A stretch of DNA of 64,000 nt, from assembly GCF_036669915.1 (NCBI RefSeq), contig NC_089320.1, forward strand, positions 2,355,129 to 2,419,128, read 5' to 3'. The translations under genes and the position numbers were made by a program. The notes beneath the pieces were generated by a model. It did not search any database and was not told where the DNA came from. It saw nothing but the letters and a program-made list of their open reading frames with translations. Positions 44,463-57,104 of the stretch are shown here, piece after piece; position 1 is the stretch's first letter; every line of letters starts with the position of its first letter. The stretch comes from Pocillopora verrucosa (Eukaryota > Cnidaria > Anthozoa > Scleractinia > Pocilloporidae).

Positions 44463-47336
44463 TTTGAAGAAAGCGATTCTCTACGAGACAATGAAATAAG
44501 GTATTTAAATAAAGAAACTTTAAGTTAATACACATAAAAATAGAATAAAGCATGAAACAGAGCAGTTTCGTGTCTTGTATTCATTCAAATCACTCAATTC
44601 GAAGAACGGATCGAGAGTGCTGCATGACAATGTGACGTTATGAAATGCGTAGTCATATTTCGCGAATAAGTAATGAATTGACGACCAATTCATGCGAGAG
44701 ACCTATATTCGGGCATTTCATTGAAAAACGGCAACATTGAGGTCTGAATCGCTCTCCTGAAAAGGGACAAGCGAACTTCACTTCCGCAACATAAGTCAAC
44801 ATGCATGGTCAAAGATTGCAAGTTTGTTTCGTGGAAAATTAGCTTGTGAAGTACTCTCTTTTCGAAACCATGACAGCTAGTTGCAAACAGGACACCTCTT
44901 AGCAGAAGGAAATCGATTCTATCCAAAAAAAACATTAATTTGCTCACCTCAGAACGATCTTTACTTCGATGATTCCAATGTCGTGAATGTTCAAGCTGTG
45001 CAATATCACTTTCGAAACGCCCACCAATCAGCTGATCTTTGTTGCGAATCACATTTCATTGCGCAATTATTTGTTCAATAATCAAGTCACACAATCGCTG
45101 GGTTAGATAAACGCTAAGTGCTCCCTCTTATTCTTACTAGTTGATTTTGGAAATTGTCGAATCACGACAGTTTACACGAATCTTTCCTCAATCTTTCAGT
45201 AATTAATTTACGGTGGTTTAACTGTCATGCAATCTTTCGAAAGCTAAAGAAAGAAAACACCCTTCAGCGGCGACGACGAACTTTCAATCGAGCAAAAAGT
45301 GTGTGACACTAAAGTTATTCTGAGGCATTAAATTACCTGATACAAACAAAGAAATAAAAGTAGGAAACAAGCCCTTGATAATTCAACAAGGAGAAAGCTA
45401 ATAACGACAAATCCGCTTTTAAATAAAGGTCATTTCGGAGGAAAACATAACTTGAACGAGATGACTTATGTCCAAAACTGGGAGTTTCGAAAGTCTGTCG
45501 TAAGCATCCAAAATCAAATTAAAACCTCTCCTGAGTGTTTGATATTTCTGTCGTTATTGTTCATGATATAATTTTTTTCCGTCAGGAAAAAGAATAATTT
45601 AGATAATTTGTTGTAAAACATTTCCAAATTTTCTTAACACTTACCACCATGACGGTTTCAGTTTTGAACGTTTGAATAGCTCACTGCTTCTGATTAAAGC
45701 GCTTTTCAGTGTAGAGGAAAATTCCTGCTGATCACCTGTTATACGTATTCCTTATTTGTTTACTTGTGTTGGATCTTGCGACGAGATTAACATCAAAGAC
45801 CCTCTAGTTTATCCCACGAATTCAATTTATTAAGTTATTATACGAAAAATCCTTGGTCCCCATAATAAATTTTTTTTTGTATGGCTAACTCAGCGACTGG
45901 GCAATATAAAGCGAGTCCAAAATAGAATAAAAAAGTGATAGTAGCTAGTATACATTCGTATTTTTTGGGAATCTTCTTACTGTTACAAAACCTTTGTTTT
46001 GCTTGTAACAGTAAGCTGCTTTGGCAACCAGAAAATCACCGACAAGTTCTTAGACAATCAAGACGAAGTTGACAACTCTCTAGTATGATCTTGTAATAAT
46101 TCACAGATCCTTTGCTATCAGTGATCAGAATCAAGCTTTGCATGGAAACAGTACTAGAGATGGTCTTTTTTCTGTTCACTCCTTCTTATTAGACTTACTT
46201 TTCGTCAATGCCATCCTCACTCTCATTTTATAAAAATTGTTCGCAAGAGGCTGACAATTTCAGGGAACAATCTATCTTCTTGTGGGACATCTTGAGGTTT
46301 TCGTAAAAAAAAAAAAACAATTGACGGGTCACGAAAATTTCAGGAGGCAACTCATGCCTTACACTGATTCATAAATTCGTGAACACGCTCGCCTTTCTAT
46401 AAATTCACATGTCGATCTTGGTCTTAATTATGCGTCGCGAATTAACTCTTGGCCACCCTAGTGAGAGCCTACTCGAGTGTCCCGCGAAATTTTACTTTTA
46501 AAGAGGTAATATCTGAACAGACCTTCTTTTTCCTCAGATTTTAACCTCTTAATTCACTTGAAGGCTTCCACCATTGAGTGTACAACAGAAAGGGGGAAAA
46601 AGTATTTGAAAACCCAAGAAAGAGGGGGGAGGAAGAAGACAAAATTTGAACATGGGGGAGGGGATACCAAATTCATACTTGTGTGTCGTATAAGGCCTAA
46701 GCACAAGACTACGGAAAGGCTGTGCATGACATATCTACCCTTTTCACTGAGCGGGTTTAAAATTCGTTCTACTTCTCGCAAAAGCTCACATGCGGGCGAA
46801 CCTTAACAAGTAGAGGAAAAATTTTAAAAACCTCAAGCTGAAATTTTATTGTCAAAGTGAGAAGCAAATTAACCCCTATTTACTTCAAAAAACTCAAGAT
46901 AGTATAATTTTGTATTATGTGATAAATTTTGTTAGCGACTTTTTATCAAAGAAGATTTGTGTTTTTAAATCTTCGTCAAAAGTCAATAAGGAATCCCTCA
47001 ATAATTCTTACAGTCTACATCATGAACAGATCTCTTGTTTTTACCTGCTAATAACTATCGAATCTCTTTTGCCAAAAGTCTTCACAGACACGAGCGTGCA
47101 AAAAAGTAGAGCACTTTTCAAGTAAGTGTCGAAAAAAAAAACTCAAAGCAAGAACATGAGCCAATAAAAAAAAAACCGTTTGCTTTTCAGTTTGGATCTG
47201 ATTCGATGCGAAGGAGCACGGGATTTTTAAACCAATCACCGAATGGAATATAACAAATAAAATGCAATTTCAAATTAGTTTCAACACTCAATTGATAAAT
47301 GCCCTGTCAGCACTTCTGGCTATGTGTCTCTTGATC
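44463..47336. other. Intergenic between two secreted-protein genes
   Basis: Should hold the promoter and any non-coding first exon of paralogue 2, and the 3' UTR of paralogue 3. No coding exon, tRNA or recognisable mobile element was found. Short open frames (44690-45052 and 46554-46806) lack splice or domain support. Confidence 0.5.
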
Positions 47337-48992
47337 TTAAACCTCGGTTTTGTAGAAAGCCGCGACCCCCTGAGCGCAGAACGTAGGCATCGTCAGCTGG
47401 CTTGGATCCAAGAAATCCGTGAAAAACGAGTAGTACATGGTATCAGTGTATTCAGTGTTATTGCTGCTGGGAGTCGGCCGTGATATGGACTGGTACATAT
47501 ACGGCTTGTATCGACCATCAGGGAGGCTCTCCAGGAACCATCTCTCTAAGGAAACCATCTCGGTCTTACTGCGGCCCCCAGACTCCCAGGAACACATTTT
47601 CAATGTAGCGTTGTACTTTTCAATGAACTTCTCCGACAGATCACAGGTGAAATAATATGGAACTCCAAAGCGCGGGAAAATGGAGCGGGTTTTAAGGATG
47701 CAGCTCTTCTTAAACCAAGCTGTGTCGAACTAAAATATGTAAAATGATCAGGAAAAAATATTGACAGTGTTGAGAGTTCTTAGATTGCAGGGAGGGGAAA
47801 AGGATGCATTCGCAAAATGAAACTTATCAGAAACATACTCCTTGAACGCGTTCACTTCGTTGCTACTTCTAGCAATAAGTGACTTTTGGGTGACATTTAT
47901 CCCCTCTCTGAACTTTTCTTGGTGCCTTAGAGGAAGTATAGCTGTGATCATGTGTGTAAAAAAAACATGACAATCTCGCGCATGAAAAAGCTACCACCTG
48001 CGCTTGAAAAAGAAAGCTTGTCCACCAAAGAACAGATTGTGTCATCCGGTGCAAATTAGTGCGCGCTTCGTTCATTGGATAAAAGCACGGGCTTAAAAAA
48101 AACTCCATATTAATTGCAAAAGTTAAAGAGCTTTCCTAGATTTGAATTTAGGAACCAGAGTGTGTACCTGGATGTAGTCGTCGTTTTCGATGTATTGGAA
48201 AGGAAAAATAAACCGCGTGGTCCAGCTTATTCCAATTTCATCTATTCGCTGCTCTCCAGCGGTGGCGTTCTGCAGCATTTCGCCGATGTTCGTCACAGTA
48301 GTGCAGGCTTTGTTCTTACAATTTGTGACTGTTGTGGTGTAAAACGTGGAAAACACCTTTGGCAGGGGAGGGGGAAGTTGATATGTTGCGCAAGGATCTG
48401 TTATGTTCGCTGAACAGCTAGGACCGTAGAAACACTGACACCTAGATGGAATCACACAATAAAATAATTGTGAGTTATTTGTGTAAAAAAATGGTTTTCA
48501 GCCGACATGACGCGGCGTTCCGATTCGGCCAAAAGACTTATAGAGATACCTCTCAGAACTTTAACTCTTTACACCTGATAATCAGTATGTACATTCTCCA
48601 TACTGTTCTCTATACGTTTACTAAGGTGCCGATAAGGAGAATTTGTTAAGCAATCAACAGCTTCTTTTAGTTGGTGATCATTTTCTTCAAAGTGTGATTG
48701 ACGAGTGATATTGAAGGCGGGAAAAATTAGATGCTAGGCACCCTTAAGGGTCAAAAGGTTACTTCCCCCCCCCAACATATCTGAAATCTCCTCACCTTTT
48801 GTTGGGTGGACAATTGTGTTTCGTCTCTGTCATCTTTTGGGTCTTAGCATCAATTTTGCAATCATACCAGCCGGTAAGGTCCTTGTAACAATAGCGTCCC
48901 GGGGGGCCCTGATCGCAGAAGTTCCCAGACGAGAAGTCCACTACGAGAAGCAATAGCAGATGAACGGCCACAATTACGAGCTTCAGGGACAT
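47337..48992 (-). CDS. Secreted cysteine-rich protein, paralogue 3
   Basis: Minus-strand exons 48796-48992, 48168-48441 and 47337-47729 give 287 aa. The last exon is 393 bp, the same length as in paralogue 2. A signal peptide (MSLKLVIVAVHLLLLLVVDFSSG) is followed by FCDQGPPGRYCYKDLTGWYD and C...CPPNKRCQCFYGPSC. Exon 2 shares the proline run (YQLPPPLPKVF) and a K/GC..C pair. Exon 3 has SCILKTRSIFPRFGVPYYF, YNATLKMCSW and ends LTMPTFC. It lies in tandem with paralogue 2, so the two likely arose by local duplication. The acceptor CTCCTTTAG lies 4 bases before the ATG and pairs with a TATA-driven non-coding exon at 50331. Confidence 0.87.
48560..48768 (-). repeat. Dispersed repeat family A copy, reversed
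   Basis: In intron 1 of paralogue 3: TACACCTGATAATCAGTATG, TTCTCCATACTGTTCTCTAT, GATAAGGAGAATTTG, TAGTTGGTGATCATTTTCTT, closing AAGGGTCAAAAGG. Confidence 0.8.
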
Positions 48993-50330
48993 TTTTCTAA
49001 AGGAGAAATTTATAGAATGATGAAGTAAATTTTACGAAATATCTGTGTCAATGTTTGGTTGAAAAACTGAAAAGTGTTTGAATATATAGAGAAGCTCTAA
49101 AACAATTAAGCGCAACAATTCATGAGCGATCGAGCGGACGAAAAGCGAACTAAAATATGTTATTTCGTGTAGTTGTGAATTAGCCATTTTATCAGTGATT
49201 TCTCGGGTTATGTTAAGTGAGTTTTCCTTAACACAACACTCCTATGTATCAAAATGCCTTGGCTTTTCGCTCAAAGGAAGATGATGGGTAGGGCAATAAA
49301 TTAAATTGTTTACTTTGAGTCTATAGTTGAGATGAAATGACAGCGCTATTGTTGCTAATGGAGAGACTAATGTAACTTTGTTTATTTGTTTGCGATAACT
49401 GTTTATTTTTCTATAAAAGCAAGGTAGATGAACAGTTCCGAAGCTTTTCGCTTAACTAATTGAGGAATTTCTCTTTATACGAGTTTCGTCTGACGAAAAT
49501 CTCAAGGGTTTTCTTTTGTTTTTCCTTGGTACACCAGAAACCTCCTCATCGAGAGACAAGTTTATCTTCATTACGAAAACAACGTAGTTACGATTCTTAG
49601 GAAAGGTGACGTGAAAAAGCTTGTAGACGGATTAAAGTTTAATTTCGTTATGGAAGACAGGCAATGGTAAGGTTTACTGGTTGAGTTGAACAAGGAAAAA
49701 AACTGAGCGGGAGAACTACAGTATGTTTCAAAAGTGATGTTTACGGAGAACCATATGAACATTTTGTCACAATTTAATTCTTACGTGCTACGCCCACAAA
49801 AAAAAAAAGCAACGAAAAATAGCAAGTAGTAAATTGTTGAAGATTCCAGGTAAATCCAATCGTAGTGACAAAAGAAGTTATTTCCAATTGCGAACTCTTC
49901 CGATCGCTCGAGAGAGCATCATGGAAGAATGTGACATTACCCCCTGTGGAGGACGTTCCACCCCGACTTCATCTTTAATTTGCAGCTATAGCTCACACGT
50001 GGTTTGCATCGCGTTCAGTGCCTACAAAGCTTTTTGATCACTCAAAAAGAACACATTTAAAGATTCGAATCGGTAAAAACAGTTTCTCCGCATGTTTACA
50101 ATAAGTAACAATTTACAGGCATTTTCTTTATCAAAGGCGGTGGACTATCACCAATTTGCTGAAGTCCAGTTCTTGGTTCATAAATACATAAGGTCCTAAT
50201 TTGAAGAACGAGAATTAGTTGTTCGATATATGTCAAGTCGAACTCTGCCAAAATCGCACTCTAATTAATTTTTAAGGAGAGATAAAACTATGAAAGGAAC
50301 CAAGAAATTAATATAAAGTGGATCACTTAC

Positions 50331-50411
50331 ATTTGCTTTGTCTCCTCTCCTAGTGCAATTTTACAAGAGTTGCGTTTGATTCCTGGTACAAAGGGAACAC
50401 CTTTTTATACC
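50331..50411 (-). promoter_or_regulatory. TATA box and non-coding first exon of paralogue 3
   Basis: On the minus strand a GTATAAAAAG box (50402-50411) precedes an exon of about 45 bases that ends CAAAT|GTAAGTGATC at 50331/50330. The donor is near consensus and the next strong acceptor downstream is the one 4 bases before the paralogue 3 ATG, giving a 1.3-kb 5' UTR intron. The start site, near 50376, is inferred. Confidence 0.6.
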
Positions 50412-51590
50412 GACAGTTACGCCATAGAGTGGCTAATAATAGATCTAACATTAAAACCCATGGGAAAATTACGGAACCGTTTGTTTGAAATATTCAACTG
50501 ATTAGGCACAAAGAAAAATACACTTAAGCCGCTGATCAAAGAGATGTTATTGGGAAAGCGACAATGAATGCAAACTGGCTTTCGAGATAGTTTGACAGAA
50601 ACAGGAAATTTTTGCCAAAAACGGTTTAATTCAATGAATGACACCCTTTCCTGGTTGAAATAAGAAGGAAATATTATGGTTATGTTTGATAGAATAAAGC
50701 TGAACTTCGTCTTTCACATGAAACATTGTCAGCTAAAGCTGAGCGCAGATCGGCGCAAGATTATAACTTGGCTTTGATGCTCAAACAGCTTTGTGCAAAT
50801 AAGTTCACAGTTTACCTAGCAAAGAACTGATGACATCTCCACTACTAAATATGCTGGGTTTTATTCAAAGTCAATTATTTAGTTTTTTAAACAGTTCTGG
50901 CAAAGTTTTTCATCTAAACGAATACAAAGTGACGAGTACTAGCATTGCCAAACATGGAAATCCAAACGACTTTCAAAGACAATCGTGGATTCGTTCACAG
51001 CGTACAATTTTGTCACATTGTTAAAAAATTTCTGTCAACTCTCGGCATATTTTAATAAGTTTTTGTACTTGAACGATACGTAATGCAAAATGAATGTCTC
51101 CCTCTTTATTGCTCTCAAACACTCGTCCAAGGTCGTTTGTTTGACAGTTTTTATTTGTATCATGCAGTACCGTTTTCAATTTACACCCGAAATGATTAAG
51201 GAAATTAGTTAGAAAAACAGTTCCACTAATCAGAAAACAAACTGAAATTAATTGATTCGACCTCCCGGATGAAAGAAAACTATTCACTAAATGACCGGTA
51301 GATTCCACCAGAAACCAGACCCTAAAACTTCTGAACAAATGAAGTGCTAATTGTCTAACATAGGCTAAATGAATTAACCCATTTACAGGCGGAAGACTTA
51401 CGAAATCTTTCGTTAATTAAGCTAGGTCTGGGGTGAAAAAGAAGAAGTTACATATTGGACTTTTACGAACCGTTTCTGTCTGATACACTCGTTTTTAATT
51501 TTAGAGCTAAGGTCGAAAGTTTTCTTTTTTTACGATTTGAGCCTGAAAACGTTCTAAACTTATTCTTAAAGTTGCGTGGTATAGTATTTC
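50412..51590. other. Intergenic, nothing recognised
   Basis: AT-rich DNA upstream of the paralogue 3 promoter. Open frames (e.g. 51021-51338 minus) have no domain or splice support. Confidence 0.5.
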
Positions 51591-51596
51591 AATGAA

Positions 51597-51660
51597 GAAA
51601 TGTAAAATGGTTTCCGTGTTTACATCAGGCTATGTAAACACGGAAACCATTTTACATTTC
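51597..51660. repeat. Perfect 29-bp inverted repeat with 6-base loop
   Basis: GAAATGTAAAATGGTTTCCG plus TGTTTACAT and its exact inverted complement flank CAGGCT. Related half-motifs (CCGTGTTTACAT, CATGTAAAATGGTTTTATGG) follow to about 51732, so the hairpin is probably part of a longer decayed foldback element. Confidence 0.9.
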
Positions 51661-51794
51661 TTTTATAAAATAACTAATGAAAGAGGAACGAAAACCGTGT
51701 TTACATACGCTCATGTAAAATGGTTTTATGGCCAATCAGAGCTATTTGAATTATTTTATAATAAATCATTTTGGACGTGACCAGTGTATCAATA

Positions 51795-52162
51795 GAGACC
51801 TTAAGCAGTCAGGACGGCAACGCCAAGGAAGACATCGATTAAAAAAAGAATTTCTGCCTTTAATCAGAATTTCAAAAATGGCTGCGTGAGTTTACCGTCT
51901 CATACGGCGCCACACCTCAACTTCAGCATAACGTATAAAAAAAGCGTTGAGTTCCAAATGGAAATTAAAATAATTTGCCGTCGCGGTTTCGGTTCGTAGC
52001 CGACGCAAATTGTGGTGATTTCACGCTGTTGTTTTGAATAGGACGGCTAAGAAATGTACAAAGTTTTAAAACGCACGTGCTGAGCTATTGTTCTGCCAAT
52101 TAGATCTCATGATTTTCCATGTCCTCGTTGCCGTCGCTGTCATGGTTTGCTTAAGGTCCCTA
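51795..52162. mobile_element. MITE-like element with inverted ends
   Basis: Left end GAGACCTTAAGCAGTCAGGA continues to CGGCAACG; the right end reads CGTTGCCGTCGCTGTCATGG, then TTTGCTTAAGGTCCCTA. The two are inverted complements over about 30 bp with gaps. Length about 370 bp, with no coding capacity. A segment resembling the element at 59165-59480 (CGGCAACG, CGCACGTGC) is shared. Confidence 0.65.
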
Positions 52163-55100
52163 ATGCAACAAGAAAACCGCATTGCTAATGTTGAAAATAT
52201 CTCTAGATATTTCAGTTTATTGTCCTGTTAGACCATAGTTTTACATTTCTTTTACTTTGATTTTTACTTCTCACAAAAAAGAGGGTGAGTCACTTATTCC
52301 GCTTTTAGTTGCCTCATTTAAATTCCATCCCCATAATTGAGTGAATTTCCGATGTTATTATCAATTGTACGTGTTTCGAGACTAATTAATTTAGTGTTGA
52401 GACTTTTGACTTCGTTTCAGACACTGTAATATTCACAAATGAGGGCAAAGTCGTTGCAAGTGTCCATACCATTATGCTAGAATAATGCAGACCACCCGCA
52501 TGTGGAAAAACTTTCCGGCTATGAAAGATCCCTGTGAATTTTATGGATCTGACTGGGACTACAACTAGTTAGGGTGAGGGGGAGGGTTGGAGTTCTAGGA
52601 AGGGGCATGTCGCGCCTTGTCCATATCCTGACCCTAGTTCAGACCAAACCAGGCCATTTTCTATACGCGTTTTCAAAGCTTTTATACAAAGTGCATACCC
52701 CATAAAAATACTCATGCATTCAGTTGTAGTCTCGCTGGATTCCCCATTCAAAACGAAAACCGAAAAAAAACTTTATAACAATACTCTTTGGGATGACACC
52801 TACTCTAAGAAATAGCTTATGCAGGTGAGTATCATCCCGACCCCTCCCCCTCACCGCCCAAACCCTTTTTCACTAAGATACGTACGCTCACGGGAAAGGT
52901 TTGTAAATGGAAGTTCCTTGAAATGATCTTTATAATCAACGGTGTCATTTTAGACTCTCTAAATAACAAGCAGAAGTTCCCTGCTTAGTCGTTTTTCTCA
53001 ATTTTTCAACAAAATAGCCAAGGACATTCCTTTCGGGACGTGTTATGTTTGTGCGAAGGCGTCTCCAGTAAAGCTTTACACTACCTGTTCCTGTTTTGGA
53101 CCATTTGCAGTTGGTTTATTTGTAAGAGTTTCTCATTTCAAAGTGCGTCAGTTCCGGTCACAAGCATTGTGCACGCAGACATTGGTTATTCAATAACCCG
53201 TTAGCAGGCCCCCTTTGCTTACGTTTCTTTGCCCGCGAGTAAGTTTGAGGCGAGCGAGGAATGGGTCGGCCGGTGATCTGGCAAACGTCTCATGCAAAAT
53301 CCCTTGTTGAAGTTGACTTTTCGAAGGTTTAGGGGCTAACGCACGAAATGTCAGATTGAGAAACCCTCTGCTGTGGCAAAATTATATTATCCACTCAGTT
53401 GATACAACCAAATTATCCTGTATAACCCCCCACTGACGCAACATGCACCACAGTGTCACAAGAAAATTACCCCATCCTAGTTATTCAATGGTTAACAACT
53501 GCAGTCAATAAATGGTGCGCAACTTGGCCAATTAAGACTCCCATCTGAACCGGAAGCCTTTTTACAACTTGTAAACTCCCGATATACTGGAGTAAGGCAC
53601 CGAGATACGTTTGACGTACTACCCACCACTGAGTGTTTACCCTTAACTATAAAAATTGAGTTTGCGCAATTTGTGGGAGTAACTTTCAAGGTGAAGCGTC
53701 AGTCAAATTCAAGCGTTTCCTGGGGACGTCAATAAAAGTTATCTAAAAATGTATTGACCTACCTTTTTCCTGCTTTGAATTCAAAGTGAAGCAATGCATA
53801 CCACTGTTGTCGGTGTGAAAAAACCGGAAAACGAACTTGTCTCATGTTTCACGGTCGGGGTTATTCATTAACTCTCGTGTTTTTTAGCCTACGTGTAGCA
53901 GTATCCTCCCCTTACGTTACTCCTTGGGGGGAGGGTGCGCTTACTCATCAAGCGACGTGTTGCGTTCTCAAAAATGAATAACGAACAAGAAAAGTTAAAA
54001 TTAAGTGAGGCAAAACTGACTTACTCTGATGCGCATAAGGATCCAATTTGATTGGTGTTAAAATGCCGAGAAGTCATTTTCCAGACTGTTAAGGTGAAGT
54101 GACAAAGGCACTCTGCTGGACAAGGTTACCCACAAGTCTACGTACAGCATATTGAATTACAAAATAGCGCAGTATCTCCTTTAACAGAAGGATTGGAAAA
54201 ATGATTTATTTCATTTCTTTGCGAGAACGAATGAAGTCTCATAACAGCTGCTGATTAATCCTGTCACACAACGTCTCTCTGCGTGACCAGAGGCGTTGCA
54301 CGGATGACTTTGAAAAAATCAATCCCGATGCAGTTCAAGCTTTTTGGTGATCAAAAAATATTACGCAAAGGTGGGAAACATTAAAGGTACGTGGTTTTCT
54401 GACTGTGTGTGTCAAAAGTCCTCGCATTTTCAACTTTTTTACCATAATCATTATTATCACGACACTCGTTTATTACTTTCACAAAGCTTTCGGTAACAGG
54501 AAGGAAGCTTTTATTTAGAAGAGAGCGCGTCAACTGCTTTGTCTTTCAATTTCAATAAGGAACTTCGATATCACTTTCCTCTCTCTTTTCCGAAGCTTTT
54601 ATATGTATGTTGTTCTATACGAGCTCAGACGTGAAGGAAATATTGAATACAGTATAAAATACATGTAAACCGATCACGCTGAGGTAGTTGAAAATTGGGT
54701 TTTCGCGCGCGCAGTTGATATCAACTCTTTGGTGCAGATTTCTCACCGTTTTACAAGAAAAACGTATCGACCTCTGTCCAAGTACTAACCTCAGTTTTAA
54801 AATTACCAAGATCTTTTGAGGCAACTGAGAACAACTAAACATTAATGTAGTTTGAAAGGATCGTAAACAATCGAGGAATTCGTTCTATATTCGCATGTTT
54901 TTTATCAAGCAGGCAGCTGGTCTGATCAACGATTTCTTTCCAGTTAGCGTAACAAAAAGGCTGTTATTCTAAATTTTTTGACCTGAGAGGTGTACATCAG
55001 CTTAAGATAAAGATTTTCTCCAGTTAGTTGTAGTTTTAGAGCTTCAATCTGACATTTTCACTCGCAAACTAAATAAATTAATATCAGGAAGGTGATTTGA

Positions 55101-55990
55101 AAGGTTGCTAAATGGGTCGTGCAGATGTTCGAGTTCACTGCCCCTGCCTGGGAAAATTGTTTGAACAAGCACTGTTGTAATTAAAATGATATATGGTAAT
55201 TTCTTTCGTTACATTTGAAAGGAACGTCATTGAAAAAATAATGTCACCAAATAAAAAGAACGTACCAACAAATACGAACATACGAAGATCTAGAAAAACG
55301 AACTTGCAGGGTCTTTCCGACAAGGGACCTTCCATAATACAATCTTATCGTAGGTGACTAAAATATTTTTCAACAATGAACATTGCAAAAAAAATTCTCA
55401 GTAAGAGGTGGCGCGTATTTACTAAGTTTAGCTACGAATAGAACTCTTGATGATAGTTTTTGTACTTTTTCATTTTTCCTCTAAACCAAGAAATACCAGA
55501 AGGGTTATAACACAAGCAACAGTGCAGTAAAAAAGCATGGCACGGATCTCATTACGGTCCACCTCGGACTCAGATAGATATTTTGTTTATTCTTTATATA
55601 CCTGCTTTTATTCTTTCTATCATCTGTCACAAAATACAAACACTATAATTCACCTCTCTAAAATATTTCAATCATTAGTTATCGCAGCTTTTGAGCGACC
55701 CGACTCGTATCAATTTTTGGGTCAATCATTTGAAGAAAGATTTCCAAGAGTTTTGTCACCAGAATCAGCCAATGCTCGACGAATAGTCACCGCTTTGGCG
55801 TGGAGATTGACAACACGCTCAAATTTGGACTAATGCAAAAGACTTTAGATATTCACAAGGTCTAGTTTTTCGATGTTTGCATTGTTCTATCGGACTAGTT
55901 AGTGCTGTGCGTGGAAAGTTAGATCTTTTAGGGCCATATAAAACTTGTTTGATTTTTAAATCAACCCCTTAAAGGAAAACATCCCATTTG
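52163..55990. other. Intergenic, one repeat fragment
   Basis: Contains a relative of the 8.1-kb dispersed element at 53320-53430 (GGGGCTAACGCACGAAATGT...CACTCAGTTGATAC). A G/C-rich inverted pair (GGTGAGGGGGAGGG near 52572 and CCCCTCCCCCTCACC near 52841) may bound a 280-bp element. No gene recognised. Confidence 0.5.
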
Positions 55991-56031
55991 CAGACGTCAG
56001 CTGATAGAGAGCTTTGGTAACCCGAGAACTG

Positions 56032-57018
56032 ATGAAAATGACGGTGAATTCGTTTAACAAAACGGCGAACGAAACACAACCAGCGAACTGCATCAACTTG
56101 AGCAGCCTCACACTAAGAAACCTTGGAATGACCATTGCTTACGGCCTACTTCTTGTCACTTCGTTTAGTGGAAATTTCCTAATTGTAAGTGTTATCTACA
56201 AGATAAAAACCATGCGAACAACAATTAACTTCTTTATTGTCAATATGGCCATGTCAGATCTACTGTTCCCAGTTTTTGTGTTTCCGTTGCTTCTCACAGA
56301 GATTTATGTCAGCGGCTTCGGTCCACCAGGAAGAACCATTTGCCTGGTACTCTTTCAGTTACAGTATATTTCCAGTTGGGTATCCATCCAAAGCCTTATT
56401 TTGATCGCTCTGGATCGATTTGTGGCTGTGGTTTTTCCACTTCACTCCCCAATCATCAGCTCAAAACTATGTCTATTTGTCATCCTGACAACGTGGATAG
56501 TTGCGACTGCTTCCTCATTTCCAATGTTGGTCTTTTATAACTCCATGGAATTCAGCGAGAAACTGACCTGCGGTCGTATATGGTTTCAAAAATATTTTAG
56601 AGAAAAATATTATGCTCACGTTATGCCTTTGAATGTAGTCTTCAAGACAATTCCTTTCGTCGTATTAACTATTCTATACTCTGTCATTGTTTTCAAGCTG
56701 AAAATCCACACAATTCCAGGCGAACGATCGATTAACGCTGAAGAAAAACGTTTACAAAGAAACAGAAAAGTTCTCAAGATGGCTATCGCTATCTTACTGG
56801 GATTTGCCATATGCTGGATGCCTTTGAGTATCATAGGCTTTTTAGGTGTCTCTTTGGGAGACAGTGAAGTTTGTATCATTCCGCTATTTGCGCTTGTTGC
56901 TATCTTTCTGAATTTTGCCAATTGTGCTGTTAATCCTTGCATATGTTTTACGTTCTGTAGAAATTTTCGTCAAGCTCTGAAGGCCCTCCTTCATCAAAAT
57001 GCTCCATGGCAGGTGTAA
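56032..57018 (+). CDS. Orphan class A (rhodopsin-like) GPCR
   Basis: Intronless, 328 aa from the ATG at 56032 (a second Met at 56038 is equally possible). The N-terminus has N-glycosylation sites (NKT, NET, NLS). Seven helices carry the class hallmarks: GNFLIV (Asn48) in TM1, NMAMSD (Asp76) in TM2, Cys104 before TM3, LDRF at 127-130 (the E/DRY site with Phe), FAICWMP in TM6 and NCAVNPCICF in TM7, where Phe replaces the usual NPxxY Tyr. The third intracellular loop is short and basic (EEKRLQRNRKVLK). The type resembles the expanded peptide/amine-like orphan receptors of cnidarians; the ligand cannot be told. Two decayed relatives follow downstream, so this is the surviving member of a local cluster. 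Confidence 0.92.
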   Translation: MKMTVNSFNKTANETQPANCINLSSLTLRNLGMTIAYGLLLVTSFSGNFLIVSVIYKIKTMRTTINFFIVNMAMSDLLFPVFVFPLLLTEIYVSGFGPPGRTICLVLFQLQYISSWVSIQSLILIALDRFVAVVFPLHSPIISSKLCLFVILTTWIVATASSFPMLVFYNSMEFSEKLTCGRIWFQKYFREKYYAHVMPLNVVFKTIPFVVLTILYSVIVFKLKIHTIPGERSINAEEKRLQRNRKVLKMAIAILLGFAICWMPLSIIGFLGVSLGDSEVCIIPLFALVAIFLNFANCAVNPCICFTFCRNFRQALKALLHQNAPWQV

Positions 57019-57104
57019 ATCGCATCTTGTCTGTATAATTGTTTGCATTGATGCTACTTCAGACCATGGGTGCCAACGGGCAAGTCAAAGAACCTATGTT
57101 TGCT

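Noticed and set aside
56014-56031. GPCR start upstream of the ATG at 56032
   Set aside because: The codon at 56014 is TTG; the first ATG in frame is 56032, and the N-terminal length from there is normal.
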